NCBI GenBank assembly: GCA_011503125.2
Contig: WWBZ02000051.1
Location: 2,728,001-2,792,000 of the forward strand
Direction: 5' to 3'
Length of the DNA stretch: 64,000 nucleotides
Source of the DNA: Botryosphaeria dothidea
Lineage: Eukaryota > Ascomycota > Dothideomycetes > Botryosphaeriales > Botryosphaeriaceae
Of the stretch, positions 32,307 to 42,683 are shown one piece after another. A program made the position numbers and the translations under genes. Each line of letters starts with the position of its first letter. Position 1 is the stretch's first letter. The notes beneath the pieces are model-generated. The model saw only the letters and a program-made list of their open reading frames with translations, had not been told where the DNA came from and made no database searches.

Positions 32307-32762
32307 TTACATGTACAGAAATTCGAGACGGCCAACGAAACCGCCTCCCTTGGTGCCGTTCGAAGTTCCCGGATGGCCACTACCACTTGGTCGTTCTGGG
32401 CCTGCGAGTCTCTTGCTAGCTTGAAAATACTCGTTATACGCTAATGGGTATCCGCAAACATCGCCACAATGACTGACCGAACCCGGCACTTGCTCGGGCA
32501 GAAGGAATGAGATCGGGCAGAATGATCCTTTCTGCCTCTGCATCTGCCTTTCAAAGGCTTCGGCGATTGCCGGGGACATTTTATTGTAGTTAGGATCCGC
32601 TGCGAGCATCTGAAGAGCCCGAGTTCCTGCTTCTGCAGCAATTCGGTCCTGGTTAGACTCCATATCCTTGCGCGCGGACTCAGGGTCGGTTCCAACACCG
32701 TACTGTATAAATAGTATTAGTTCTATAGTGATAAAGAGGTTAGGAAGGTCACGACTTACCAT
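32307..32762 (-). CDS. Possible small orphan gene (132 or 151 aa)
   Basis: The ATG at 32762-32760 sits in a perfect ACCATGG context and is followed at once by GTAAGT. Two readings exist. In one, a 57-nt intron (32759-32703, ending TACAG) begins right after the ATG, giving M-YGVGTDPESARKDMESNQ... (132 aa). In the other, translation runs through it (151 aa). The conserved-looking part is the helix DRIAAEAGTRALQMLAADPN followed by MSPAIAEAFERQMQRQK. Coding-like frame continues upstream of the ATG across one TGA (TRATKKM-stop-YSFATPHGTM), so this may be the remnant of a longer gene. No family is recognised. Confidence 0.35.
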   Translation of the reverse strand: MVSRDLPNLFITIELILFIQYGVGTDPESARKDMESNQDRIAAEAGTRALQMLAADPNYNKMSPAIAEAFERQMQRQKGSFCPISFLLPEQVPGSVSHCGDVCGYPLAYNEYFQASKRLAGPERPSGSGHPGTSNGTKGGGFVGRLEFLYM

Positions 32763-33544
32763 GGTTCCGTGCGGTGTAGCGAAGGAGTATCACATCTTCT
32801 TAGTAGCCCTGGTATTCTTGAGTGGGCTTGATGAGTTCTTCTCCGGCTCACGCACCCGTGGTCCGGAGCCAACCGCAGAGTCAGGAGCCTCAGTGGCTTG
32901 GGCCTTGATGGAATTTGCGCTTGATCGGTCGGAATCGATGAATAAATGACTTGATTGCTCGGTTGCTGAGGCGCTCGTGGTGTTGATCCCCAAGACGTCT
33001 CGGAATGAATGACTAAGCTAATATACTATCCAATAACAGATAACGGAGGTGATTGAGCTCATTTTCCATCAGGCCTCCTTCAAGGCACGTTGCTCCTCGA
33101 ACGCATGCCCGGAAAAGCAAAAAGACTTGGCTTGTGGCTCCTGTTCTGTGATGCAGACAGCGCTGTCCTTGTCTGTGAGTGGAGGGGACAATGGGGGCGT
33201 TGGTGACCGGGTGGCACCCATTTCGTGAAGCAGACATCGCTCCCCCGATCGAGGGAAGACTGCACCGATTGCGGCTCTCCGTTGCCAGATGGATTCGGCG
33301 GCGGCAAGTGGTCAGCGACAGCAGCGCTGCTGCTCATCACGGATTTTGTATCACAGGTGATGCCTAGCTCATGCTGGAGGGGGCCCTAGTAACGCCCGAT
33401 GATCGGGGCCTCCACAAGACTTTTCCCACAAGGATGTCTGAACGTCCCTGAGGACGACATGGTATTGGGCATGCAGCCCGAGCGAGTTTCTCCAGGCTGA
33501 AGTAAAAATCCGGTGTGTAGCCATCTGTCAGTAGCAGGGCTCGC

Positions 33545-33890
33545 AACAAGCACCGCTTGCTTACAAGCGCTTGCAAGCGGGCTATTTTCCCCGCTTGAGC
33601 ACGAGCCAACAAGCAAGCGCTTGGCTTGCAAGCGGGCGATTTCCTCCGCTTGCTTGGAAGCGCTTGCAAGCGGAGTCACGTGATAGATATTACCTAAGAT
33701 AGCTTAGTTTATTCCTAATAGGGATTCTCCGGGGAATCTTATCTGATGAAAAGATAAATCTACTCCGTTATAAAGGACGAATCTACTACTCTTTTTACTA
33801 TATTAGGCATATTTCCTCACGTGATTCCGCTTGCAAGCGGGCCCTCGGAGGCCGCTTGCGTTTGTAAGCCGCTTGACTGCGATCCCTGGT
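33545..33890. repeat. Cluster of CGCTTGCAAGCG palindromes
   Basis: The 12-bp palindrome CGCTTGCAAGCG and close variants (CGCTTGGCTTGCAAGCG, CCGCTTGCGTTTGTAAGC) recur across about 350 bp, partly as a tandem of about 50 bp with GGGC-ATTT-CC-CCGCTTG spacers. The cluster flanks and overlaps the inverted-repeat element at 33661-33839. Confidence 0.75.
33661..33839. mobile_element. MITE-like element with 23-bp terminal inverted repeats
   Basis: The left end (33661-33683) is CGCTTGCAAGCGGAGT followed by CACGTGA. The right end (33817-33839) is its reverse complement with one mismatch (22 of 23). The 133-bp interior is AT-rich with a small palindrome (GATTCTCCGGGGAATC) and no ORF. Short size, inverted ends and no coding capacity are those of a MITE. 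No clean target-site duplication is visible, because the flanks are made of related palindromes. Confidence 0.6.
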
Positions 33891-33980
33891 CAGTAGTGTC
33901 CCGACAGTGTCATTTGGCCTCCTTATGACTTCTTTCTGATGCGAGCTGCGCAGGTCAAGTGTGTATCCATTAGGGTGATG

Positions 33981-34465
33981 CTATGTGCCGCACTCCAAGG
34001 TATCGCTATGGATGGTATCCGGACTGTCAAGGGCTAAAGCTGAGAACTCTATAGGCATTGTGTTAGCTACGGACCTGAACCAGGGCGAACAACAAAATCT
34101 CAAGGATGCATCGGCTTTCAGAAACCACAGCACATGCAGAGGACTTACCACACTCAATGACCGCCGAGGATCGCCTCCAACTTCCACACCTCGCAGAGCC
34201 ACTATGGACACTTCCCTGGCGTGAGACAGGCTGTGCTGGCCAATTGGCCCGTTGTGGATGGGGGCGCTGTCACAGAAGTCAGCAAGCCGTTGCAAAAGAA
34301 GCGCCACGCCCTCAGATTAGCAGCGTAGCTCGCACGTACCAAAATTCCCTCCAGGGCAGCGAAAGCGGCTGTTGTTGGCGACAAGTCGCCGAAAGACACC
34401 GGCTGCCCGTCGAAAACGTCAGCGTGGATCTGAAGATGGTTTTCACGGGAGTAACGCACCAACAT
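33981..34465 (-). CDS. Possible three-exon orphan gene (103 aa)
   Basis: Exons are 34465-34340, 34266-34149 and 34048-33981, with donors GTACGT and GTAAGT, branch sites CTAAT/CTGAC and CTAAC, and acceptors ACAG and ATAG. Phases agree and the frame closes with TAG. Exon 1 reads well (RENHLQIHADVFDGQPVSFG, then TTAAFAALEGIL). Exon 2 in the spliced phase is Arg/Ser-rich, while another phase of exon 2 (APIHNGPIGQHSLSHAREVS) looks more protein-like. A frameshifted relic is therefore as likely as a live gene. No family is recognised. Confidence 0.35.
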
Positions 34466-35039
34466 TGTAATTCAGCCCAGGGGTATATTTGTACTGTTTG
34501 CCTCCGCTGTCAGTACAGAGGTAGTGTTGTCGTAGTAGTTGGTGGAGGATGAAGAAGTTTGAAGCCGGCGGCGAGCGAGGGAGAAATACCGCATCAGGAA
34601 GAGCTGCAAGAGGGAAAGGGCAGCCAGAAAGGAGAGACGCGTCATACTTTCGATGGTGGAAAGAGGCGGGGGCGCGGGTGAGATCATGACGCGAGGATAC
34701 TGCGGAGGCAGTGACGGGTGCCAGGCAAGCCATGGTGAGGGCGGCGCTGCAGCGAAGAAGCGAAGCCACCCGCGCTTGACCCTTGAGAACAGCTGCGCAG
34801 GTAATCACGCTCCACATTGAAAGATCCAGGTGTCACTGGTGCAAATAATTCGAGAGAAAAGTTTCTCGCTGCATTGGGACAAGCAGCCGATGTAGAGTTC
34901 AAATTTCGTTCATGAACAGTGCCTGGAGAGCCAAAGCCACAAATCCAGCAGCATAACCAGATCCTCCTACCCAAGCACCCGAGAGATTCTTCTTACCATC
35001 GCCTTGCTGGCCTTGGTCTTACGGGATGTAGTCTTCTCC

Positions 35040-35448
35040 TCAACCCAAGTGTGCTGTCGGCAGGCGAGCCCGGGCTTCCTCGCTCTCTTTCCAGGCCCTC
35101 TCCGCCTCAAAATATCCTTTCATCGCCATCCTCGCCTCCTTGTGCTTGGTAATCTCCTCGAGGTGGAGCAAGTCGGCTTCGAGGCCCCTGCCATTGGCGG
35201 CGGCGGAGTATCTTGCGACGGAAGACCGTCCAGTCACGCATGAGGGAGCGGACGAGGTCGCCCCTCACAATGTAGGTGACTTTCGCGTCTGCAACTTGAC
35301 GGATTATGGCGAGGCGCGCGGCGGTAGCGGCCTAGGGCGAGGATTGTCAGCGAAGAGCAGGTGAGGAACAACTACAGAGACATACGGAGGAGTCCTAGAG
35401 AGCCATGGTGGCGGTGGAGAAGCAGGTGATGAATCTGAGGAGGGACAT
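35040..35448 (-). pseudogene. Decayed small gene
   Basis: On the minus strand, MSLLRFITCFSTATMAL is followed by TAG. An intron-like interval (GTATGT...CTGAC...CTAG) then joins to AATAARLAIIRQVADAKVTY and VRSLMRDWTVFRRK. The protein-like C-terminus continues in another frame (LLHLEEITKHKEARMAMKGY) to TGA at 35040. An internal stop plus a frame change suggest a broken gene. I do not recognise it. Confidence 0.3.
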
Positions 35449-37299
35449 GAAGGTCTGGAGGTGTTTTTGCGCTCGCGAGACGGAATGCGAGTTGCGGCGT
35501 GGTGTGCGTGTGGAAATATGTTTGTGGCTGTGGAAAGAAAGCTGGCGACGCAGGCGGTGGGTCACGTCCGCATGTACAATTATAGCCCATCCAGACTGCT
35601 ACCAAACGAACAGAAGGCGCACTGTCACTTACATGACAGGAATGTATCGATGGTAGCCCAGCGTTCAACTCCAATAACCTGGCGCTTAAGCTAGCAGGCG
35701 ACTGCACAGGACGACTTGAGCGCCTGAGCATCTAATCCACACTTGTGTCACTCCTGAGTTTCCAGCATGCACAATTTGGTTCGACTTGAAACCATCTTCA
35801 GCATTGATGACCAGCTGTTAGATACATCCCAGCGGCCGCTGGAAAATCAATTGCAATTCAGGACGTCACCAATCTGCCTGCATGGATGTTCAGCTAATGC
35901 TGGCTACCGACGGTAGCGTCGCAACCCGACCTGGGTCAATTTGCAGCATCGGGCTGGTTCGCAATCCACTCATACGTTCGCAAGCTGTCTACAAGCAATT
36001 TTCTCACACTCTCCATGGTATCTTGTCTGGTAACAGCTGGACACTAAAACGAGGCTTCGTGACCGAGCTTCAGCGACGCAGCAGGAAGCTGGGGGAGGTG
36101 ACTTCGAGCAATGCGTCTAGAATTTAGCACTCCGTAACATGTTTCAGGTGAGGTGAGGTGAAGAAGTGGACCGGATGTCGTGGCTTACTCCGCAATAATC
36201 TTCAGCGTATCGCGCGCCACTACAGAGGTCAATTGGTATGAGTGGCGTGCTACTTGGGCATCGCGCCGCTATGTGTTGTTTGCGATTTTGCAGGTCACAC
36301 ATTGGTTGTCATGAGTGAGTGTTGTGCAGAGGGATGGGTGATCGGCTTTGCTGGGCGCGAGCGGAGATGGTTTCGCACTCAACACCATGGCCGCGTATCA
36401 CGATAGTGAGATGGGGGCAAAATATCTGTGCGTAGTTTGCTTGTGTGATGGAGAGGTGCTATACGCGGCGACAGCAGCTGCACTTTCAGATTAGGAGCCC
36501 GCGATGGTTGGACAGAGGACCATCGGCGAGGGCAGGTGCCGCGATTTGGTGTGCAGCGTCGCGCTCTCGTTACAGCAGGGAGTACCACTCTTCAGATCTG
36601 GGCTGTTATGGATTGGTCTGGTTGGTATTACCACGTACCCGTCACCACCAGGCCATCCATCGCGAGAGCGGAGAGCTCTTTGAATTGGGATGCGACACCG
36701 CGCGAATGGCTAAGTGGAATGCGACCAGTGACCAGATAGGTTGACCGCAAGCTTCAAACCAACGCGCTGCATCATCTGCATAAACCCAAGCGTTACGGCG
36801 AACCGCGCCTCACAGCAGCTGGGTCGGGCAAGCCAGCAATGCTCAACACCACGGCAATCATTGCAATATATGACGATAGCCATCATTTTTCAACAAGTAG
36901 CGCACAAAATTCGGTACAGGTCAACACCAAGGGCAGCTTGCCGATGACCATGAGTAACCTCAGCAGGTTGATATCACTGAATGAAATCGAGGTCAACACC
37001 AAGATCCTACTCGATGTCGAGCTCAAGCAAGCAAAAGACAGACAGGTGAAACTTCCTCGAGGCTCTGCGCATGGCAGTGCGGTCAACGAAATTTCTAGCC
37101 TCTGGGGGACTAGGGGAATAAACCCCACCACCGAAGTGATGGGTAAAAAACCCTTCCCATTGGATCTGCTCAAGTAATAAGTGGCTTTCTGACACATGAC
37201 AACTCGACCATTCATCACAGCGGCTGTAGCGCCAGAAGGAGCCCTGGGAATTGTCGTCGGGCGGGTGATACAGTTACCTGGAGCCCGGTTGCCTCGAGG
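35449..37299. other. Gene-poor stretch
   Basis: 1.85 kb of short frames only. Near 36910-37000 the motif AGGTCAACACCAAG occurs twice about 74 bp apart. Minus-strand sequence just left of 37300 would be downstream of repeat copy 3, but gives no clean gene. Confidence 0.4.
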
Positions 37300-37430
37300 T
37301 ATTTCGGAGATCTGTCAACAGCAGAGTGGGCAGCGTGTGAGGAGGAAAAGAGGGTGTTTGGTTGGGGGGAGGGGGGCTATTTAAATGTCGAGGGTCGAGA
37401 GCAGCTCACTAGCACGTGTAGGGTGACAGG
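37300..37430 (-). repeat. Promoter-like dispersed repeat, copy 3 (diverged)
   Basis: Read on the minus strand: ACACCCCTG, then GTGCTAGTGAGCTGC, CTCGACCCTCGACATTTAAAT, a C-rich run and CAAACACCCTCTTTTCC. This matches, in order, the TATA-containing core of the copies at 9053-9345 and 58352-58665. The transcribed part downstream is not recognisably shared. Confidence 0.55.
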
Positions 37431-37954
37431 GGTGTGTTCTTACATAAGGTTGCGCTGGCCGCAGGCAATAGTCACGCGATTTGCAGCACAAACAGATAGG
37501 TTCAAGTTTCGGAAGACGCTAATGGATGGATCTGCACACGCTAGGTCAGATAGGGAAGGGGCTGGGAGTAGGTCACGTTTCTGGCCGCCATCGCAAGCAG
37601 AATTACATTCACGACACTGACATTGCGGTTGCCCGTGACCGCTAGCATACACACATGTGATGGCTCCTTACGTAACTGAGCTTTCTGGAAGGAATTTGGT
37701 GCAAGTTCAAGCTCGGCCATGCCACATTGCAGGCGGACATGGCGATACGCGGCAGCGGGAGCAAATTTCACCGCTACCAAGTCATGGTTGACATGAAGGG
37801 GAGAATCTATTTGACGGAGTTCGTAGCCATGTCCAATATCTGCGCCGAGATCCCGCAACGTTGGTGAAGTTGAACGAGCTACGTGACGAGATTTATAAGA
37901 CGGCAAGTTCAATCTCGAGCATCGAGTAGAGTTTTGTCTCAGTAGACCTACAGA

Positions 37955-38143
37955 ATGCAGCAAATGAAGACACCTTTACACCAAGACGCATCTGCGTCAA
38001 TCAGGAGAATTTTCCCTAGGAGCCGAAGCTGCGGAGTCTCAAAAGGCGATCCGACTCCGGTCCATGACCACACTCATTTGGGCGGTAGACTTGCATACTC
38101 GGAGAGAGGCCTCACGGATACTGCGGAGGTGAATTCACAATGA
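37955..38143 (+). CDS. Possible small gene with TATA box (62 aa)
   Basis: TTTATAAG at about 37891 lies some 63 bp upstream of an ATG opening MQQMKTPLHQDASASIRR. The frame ends at TGA 62 codons later. Basic N-terminus, no motif. The promoter-like spacing is the only support. Confidence 0.2.
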   Translation: MQQMKTPLHQDASASIRRIFPRSRSCGVSKGDPTPVHDHTHLGGRLAYSERGLTDTAEVNSQ

Positions 38144-39668
38144 AAGGGAACCAGTCCGCTGACCGCGCATGCCACTGACTTTGGAAATGCTGACAGCAAG
38201 TAGCTCTGGCCAGTATGATGGCATGGTTCTTCACAAGCGGTAGGGAACAGTGCCAAGGCAGGGGCGCGGCGATTCTGCTGCGGATTCCAATTTTCAGTCA
38301 CTGAAGACGGGCTTCAGGCGATGATCTGCAGGCTGCAGGACGCTTGGATGCGTTCTTCAGACGCTCGGACTCAACTTTCAACTGCCCGCAATCTTCCTCC
38401 CTCCCCTGCCCGCCTATATAACCTCCTTCACTCCTATCACTTCGAACGACACACTCTCTCAAAAATAGTCACTGTAGTAGCTCAAAAGTGTATCACTGAT
38501 AACTCCCAAGCTCCACTCCATCCTGCAATATGCCTTTACTCCATGGTTATTGCAGATAGTTAATGGAGCAAGATCAACGGAGTGTGTGCCTAGTGGTTCC
38601 CGCCCGTCAGTGGCTCGGAACCCAGTGCTGTCTCCAACATTTCTTCAAGTAGATCAATCAAATCATCTGTCCAGTGCCTTGTTTCTGATGTGTTCCGAGT
38701 TCCATTGTTTCCTTCATCATGCGCTGTTTGATGGCGTTGGGCCCGTTGCTATATGGCCGCGTAAACATGAAGACTTTTTAGATATTCCCGTCGTCAGCGA
38801 GGTTTTTTACCGTCGCGCTTGCGGAGCTCCCTTCAACAGAAGCCATGCGAATGCTCCATCGTCCTCTCCGATGAGGCGGCCCCGTTATCCAGATTCGGAT
38901 TCACGGTTGAAGTGCCCTGATGCTGCGATGCTGTGCGAGTGCAAGACTGCGTGGTTGAGGCGGCTGCGGTTGCCCTTTGCCTCCTCGCAGCATCCACAAA
39001 CAAGTCGAGAGGAGTACGCTGCGCGACGTGATTTTCAAGGTGCTATCCACCGTATCTGCCTGTATATTTGGTACGAGTAGTCTGGAGTCAATGCTGAGCA
39101 GTGGCGGGCCAATGAGGGAGCGCGCGATCTGCGCCGCTCTTGCGGCCTGCCGCTACCATTGCCGGCGGTCGCGACGGTTCAAACATGGCCGCCGCTACCT
39201 TTGCCTGCGCACTAAGCTCAAACTCTCGCCTTTCTTCCCTCAGTAACACATAGCAGCGGCACAACCCATGGACTCGCAATCCTGCCTCTCGCTTGATGAG
39301 CCTCCCTCGCCCTACAGTTCATTGCGAATACATGAAAAAACATCCGAGGGTCAAAGGACCAGCCGCCTCCTGCCTTCCAAGCACTTCAAGCCCAGCATTA
39401 TCCCTGGTAACACTCGAGTCCCTATGCTGTTTCCTCGTTTTGACAGGCATCTGATAACTCTTTGTGCACGTAGCGACGCCTTCATGATACTTCATGAGCG
39501 TCATTCATCCTTGCGACGTCTTCCGCTGGCGGTGCCAACCATCCCCGTCCATGATCGTCTTTCTGGCGCAACCGCATGGTAAACCTCGCGATACAACACG
39601 CAGGCCACACTTTGCTTTCGAAATCCTTGAGCTGAGGACGTTGGGGGAGCAGGCATACAGAGCATCAA
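38144..39668. other. Stretch with a TATA-like element but no resolved gene
   Basis: CCTATATAACC at about 38413 resembles the promoter of the orphan gene at 667. Downstream frames (38530 onward) are broken by stops after MPLLHGYC and again after LQHFFK. A 176-codon frame at 38550-39080 is open, but Arg/Pro/Ser-biased and starts in a weak context. Confidence 0.35.
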
Positions 39669-40045
39669 GGCGCCGCCGCCGAATCCGAGAAAGACAGGGA
39701 GTACGGTCTCTTTGACCTCAGCACCATCCACTACATCGACCAAGCTCGTTGTCTGCGTCCCATCGAAAAGGATCCACGCAACCCCAAGCAGCGCAAAATG
39801 AACATTCACGCACCGCCCGCCTCCTGGAACAGCCACAAGAGCATCTCCAAACTCAACCGTCAGCACAGCGTTTGTGGAGCGAATATCCCTTTGCTCACTA
39901 CATGGAGCCTGACATTATTCGCAGACAGTCATCTCTCTGCGTCTATGAGTCGGCGGGCCCGGACTGTATACTTCTTGGGCTGTTGACTTCATGGTGCAGA
40001 ACGAGGACCTTTACGGAGCACCGATGAAGTATGGTCCCGCGCGCG
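39669..40045 (+). pseudogene. Decayed gene fragment with frame changes
   Basis: AAESEKDREYGLFDLSTIHY, IDQARCLRPIEKDPRN and KQRKMNIHAPPASWNSHKS read as solid protein sequence in one frame. Protein-like sequence then continues in other frames (FAHYMEPDIIRR; DFMVQNEDLYGAPMKYG). At least two frame changes without intron signals indicate decay. The family is not recognised. Confidence 0.4.
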
Positions 40046-41038
40046 ACATCGCGGCGGCATAGCACAACTGTGCTGGCCTCCTGTGGCGGTTGGTAGCGTC
40101 ACCGGCCTTGTTAAAATGGCAAGCGTCGCTTTCCGGACGGACTCAAGAGCCTTTCCTACCAAACGAACATGATAATGGCAGGCCTTCCTCCCGGATAGGG
40201 TGACAGCTGTACGCCCCAACAGACGAAATGATGAAGCATTTGGGTACGACAGCTCCTTCCAAGTCCAATCCAAGCCTGAGGAAGCTAACGACCCAGGACG
40301 TCGCCGCCGGCCAATAATAGCAGCCTCATGTGGCAGCCCATTGATTTCCGGGTCAGTCAGTCTCAAGGAAGCAACATTTCCGTCGTCGCATCTTCCTCCG
40401 ACTCCGGGAAAACAGGCCGCCTCCTGCTTGCCCAAGGGCAATTCCGCTTCACGGAGCAGAATTTGATTCTACGTGCACGTTGAGGACATTTTTAGCGATA
40501 AGGAAAGGAGTGTGGTTTCACTGAGGCTGAGCGGGCAGAAAACGAGGTAGAAGTAGAAGAATGAATCCAGCGAAACAGATAGTTGAATTCTTTTTACATC
40601 ACCCATTTCCGCTTGAGCTATATCACACTTGTCCTGAACAGGATTGGCCACCAGCATCTATTTTGTTTTAGTCGCTTCATGATGCTTGTCCTTGTTTGAT
40701 TTTTGCGAATACTGCCGGTCGTCAGTACCGTACATCATTATAAGCAATCTATTTCTTCTGCCTCTCAACTCCGTGGCATTCAATGGCATGTGTCATCAAT
40801 GACGGGAATGCATGATCAACACCATTGTTCGAGCCACTGGCCTTTACTGGCCTCGGGGCGACAACCAGATGGTACGTGTGGTCCTCATGAGTGACGAGAT
40901 TCAAGCAATCTGTCTTCACTTCCGATCAAGCATCATGGGATATCAAACTTCTCATTATTCCTAATATTAATTCTCAAAACTGATTTATTCCGTGCCCAAG
41001 AAAGCATCCTCCCCCACTGCTGACGCTACTTGGCCTGC
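40046..41038. other. Gene-poor stretch
   Basis: One open plus-strand frame at 40200-40466 has no recognisable content. No supported feature. Confidence 0.35.
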
Positions 41039-41767
41039 TCACCCAGCTTCTTGATCTGGTCCATAACGTTTGTCTTCGAGCCCTTCTTCGCGGCCTGCTG
41101 CCGCGCTCATCCGCACGCGCAACTCCACTTGCTTCTTGTCCATTGTCAAGATTTGGTTGTTGGGCGTCTCGAGGCCAATCTTCAATTTCAAGGACTGCTA
41201 AAGCGCAGTAATGGTCAGCATTGTTCAACGAGCTTATTCAGGCAACATAAAGACTTACAAAATCCCGATAAGCCGCGAGACTCTTCTTGAAGACACCAGC
41301 TCCTGGCTTCTCGGGCTTGACGAACTGCTTCTTAGCAGGAGCGGCAGCGGTAGTCCCACTCCAATCCCCGCCCAGACCGACGCGCGAGTTGCCGATTGGG
41401 TAGCCCTGCATCTGTTTGATGGCCATCTCGGTGGGGAGAATCTTGACGTATGTGATCTTGCCGAAGCCCTGGAAGAGGGAACCGAGTTGGCACTATGTGC
41501 CTGTGCTGAGGCTTCTGCCATCGTACCAGCGATGCCGCTGGCTCACTGCGGAACGTATCAGTGACATGTTTGCTGAAGAATAGATTCGAGAAGATTGTGA
41601 CTTACCTCAATGAGCAGATGCCCATTGTGGTCCCTGTCGTTGGGGTCGAGCTTCTGTTGGTGAGCTGTATAGCTCGGGAGAGGGAGTGGGTCTGCCGCTC
41701 TCCTTGTTGTAGTAACGGAGAGCGCTAGTTTCTCCGTCGTAATGACCCACTCCCTCCCCTCTTCCAA
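41039..41767 (-). pseudogene. Patchwork locus carrying part of an RRM (Csx1/Nam8-like)
   Basis: Three minus-strand blocks join in phase 0 across good splice sites. Block 1 ends at 41612 (...QQKLDPNDRDHNGHLLIE) before GTAAGT. Block 2 (41492 to about 41262) reads CQLGSLFQGFGKITYVKI, then EMAIKQMQGYPIGNSRVG. After GTAAGT...CTGAC...TTTAG, block 3 reads QSLKLKIGLETPNNQILTMD. Block 2 matches the third RRM of fungal Csx1/Nam8-type proteins, but lacks the strand with the RNP1 octamer between YVKI and EMAIKQMQG. The remaining blocks are unlike that family. Block 3 also changes frame at its end (a better tail, KTNVMDQIKKLGEQAK, is in another frame). No ATG starts block 1. It is best described as a chimeric or decaying gene. 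Confidence 0.5.
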
Positions 41768-42128
41768 ATATCTTATCTCGTATCTATATCCAGATGAGGA
41801 CAGTGTATGTTCAACCAGGGGCCGTCTCCCTGTATATTCCGTAAGCTGCGAGACTCAAAGAGCTGAATTGGACGTCAAATTGGACAGTGCGTTGCTTACT
41901 AGCTGTATTGCCCAACCCACAGTGGGCCCTTCTTCTTCTTGCATGGTTGGAAGGGCTGAGAGACGGCCCCCTATCGACTGCGTCAGCATCCACTGGTGAG
42001 CACAAGAAATGCATAGGCCACTGACCGGTTGAGTTGTTAATATTTGATCCTCCAGTGGGATCTTTCTTCTTCTTCCACCAAGGCTCGACTTGCTACGGGA
42101 CCTGTAGCCTATTTTTCGGAGGTTGACG

Positions 42129-42683
42129 TCACCAAGGTTGGTGGCCTGAAGGGCCACAGGTCCCGTTAAAAGAATTGGAGCAGAGGGCTGCCCCAGCTGC
42201 GGCAGATTAGCATCAGAACATTCGGAGATGGCTGCAAGTAAGGCGCAATGTACTTACCAGCGTGAGGGCGGATCGGAAGGGCCCGAAGTTGGGGCCAAGG
42301 GCCAGCCTGTCCCCTGCAACGAGCATTAGCTACAGCTGTGGACGGTTGCAAAATGAGTGTGAAGGGGTTTTAAATGCATACCAGTGGAAGGCGGGGCAGG
42401 CTGCCCGCTTGTAGCCAAGGGAGAGGAGCTTGCCTGTCTGCTTCAGTGACCCTGCGTCAAGGTGCGGAGTCGACAAGAGAGTGCGACTTACTCCCGTAGG
42501 CGAGGTCTTCCTGCGCTGCAGCGGGCGGGATCTTTGTGCTGGTGTGGCTGCTATCTCAGCAGAGTGGGTGGGCAGGCTGTAGAGGAGGGGGCCGAGTTGT
42601 TGAGGAGGAAGAGTGTGAGCGCGAAGGAGGGGAAGCAAGATCTTCGCGGCGGCGGTGGCCCACGCTGGCACCCGGGCAGGCAT
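42129..42683 (-). CDS. Possible four-exon orphan gene (123 aa)
   Basis: Exons are 42683-42492, 42437-42382, 42313-42258 and 42196-42129, with donors GTAAGT, GTATGC and GTAAGT, CTAAT branch sites and CAG acceptors. The phases close in one frame. The start MPARVPAWATAAAKILLPLL is basic and hydrophobic and could be a mitochondrial presequence. Exon 2 reads TGKLLSLGYKRAACPAFH. Alternative phases of exons 3-4 also look protein-like (LALGPNFGPFRSALTL), so the real splicing may differ or the locus may be a relic. No family is recognised. It lies just upstream of, and on the same strand as, the RRM patchwork locus; the two may belong to one transcript. Confidence 0.35.

Noticed and set aside
33364..33679. 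Minus-strand ORFs at the palindrome cluster with repeated KQAEEIARLQAK-like words
   Set aside because: They are translations of the CGCTTGCAAGCG repeats, not an independent gene.
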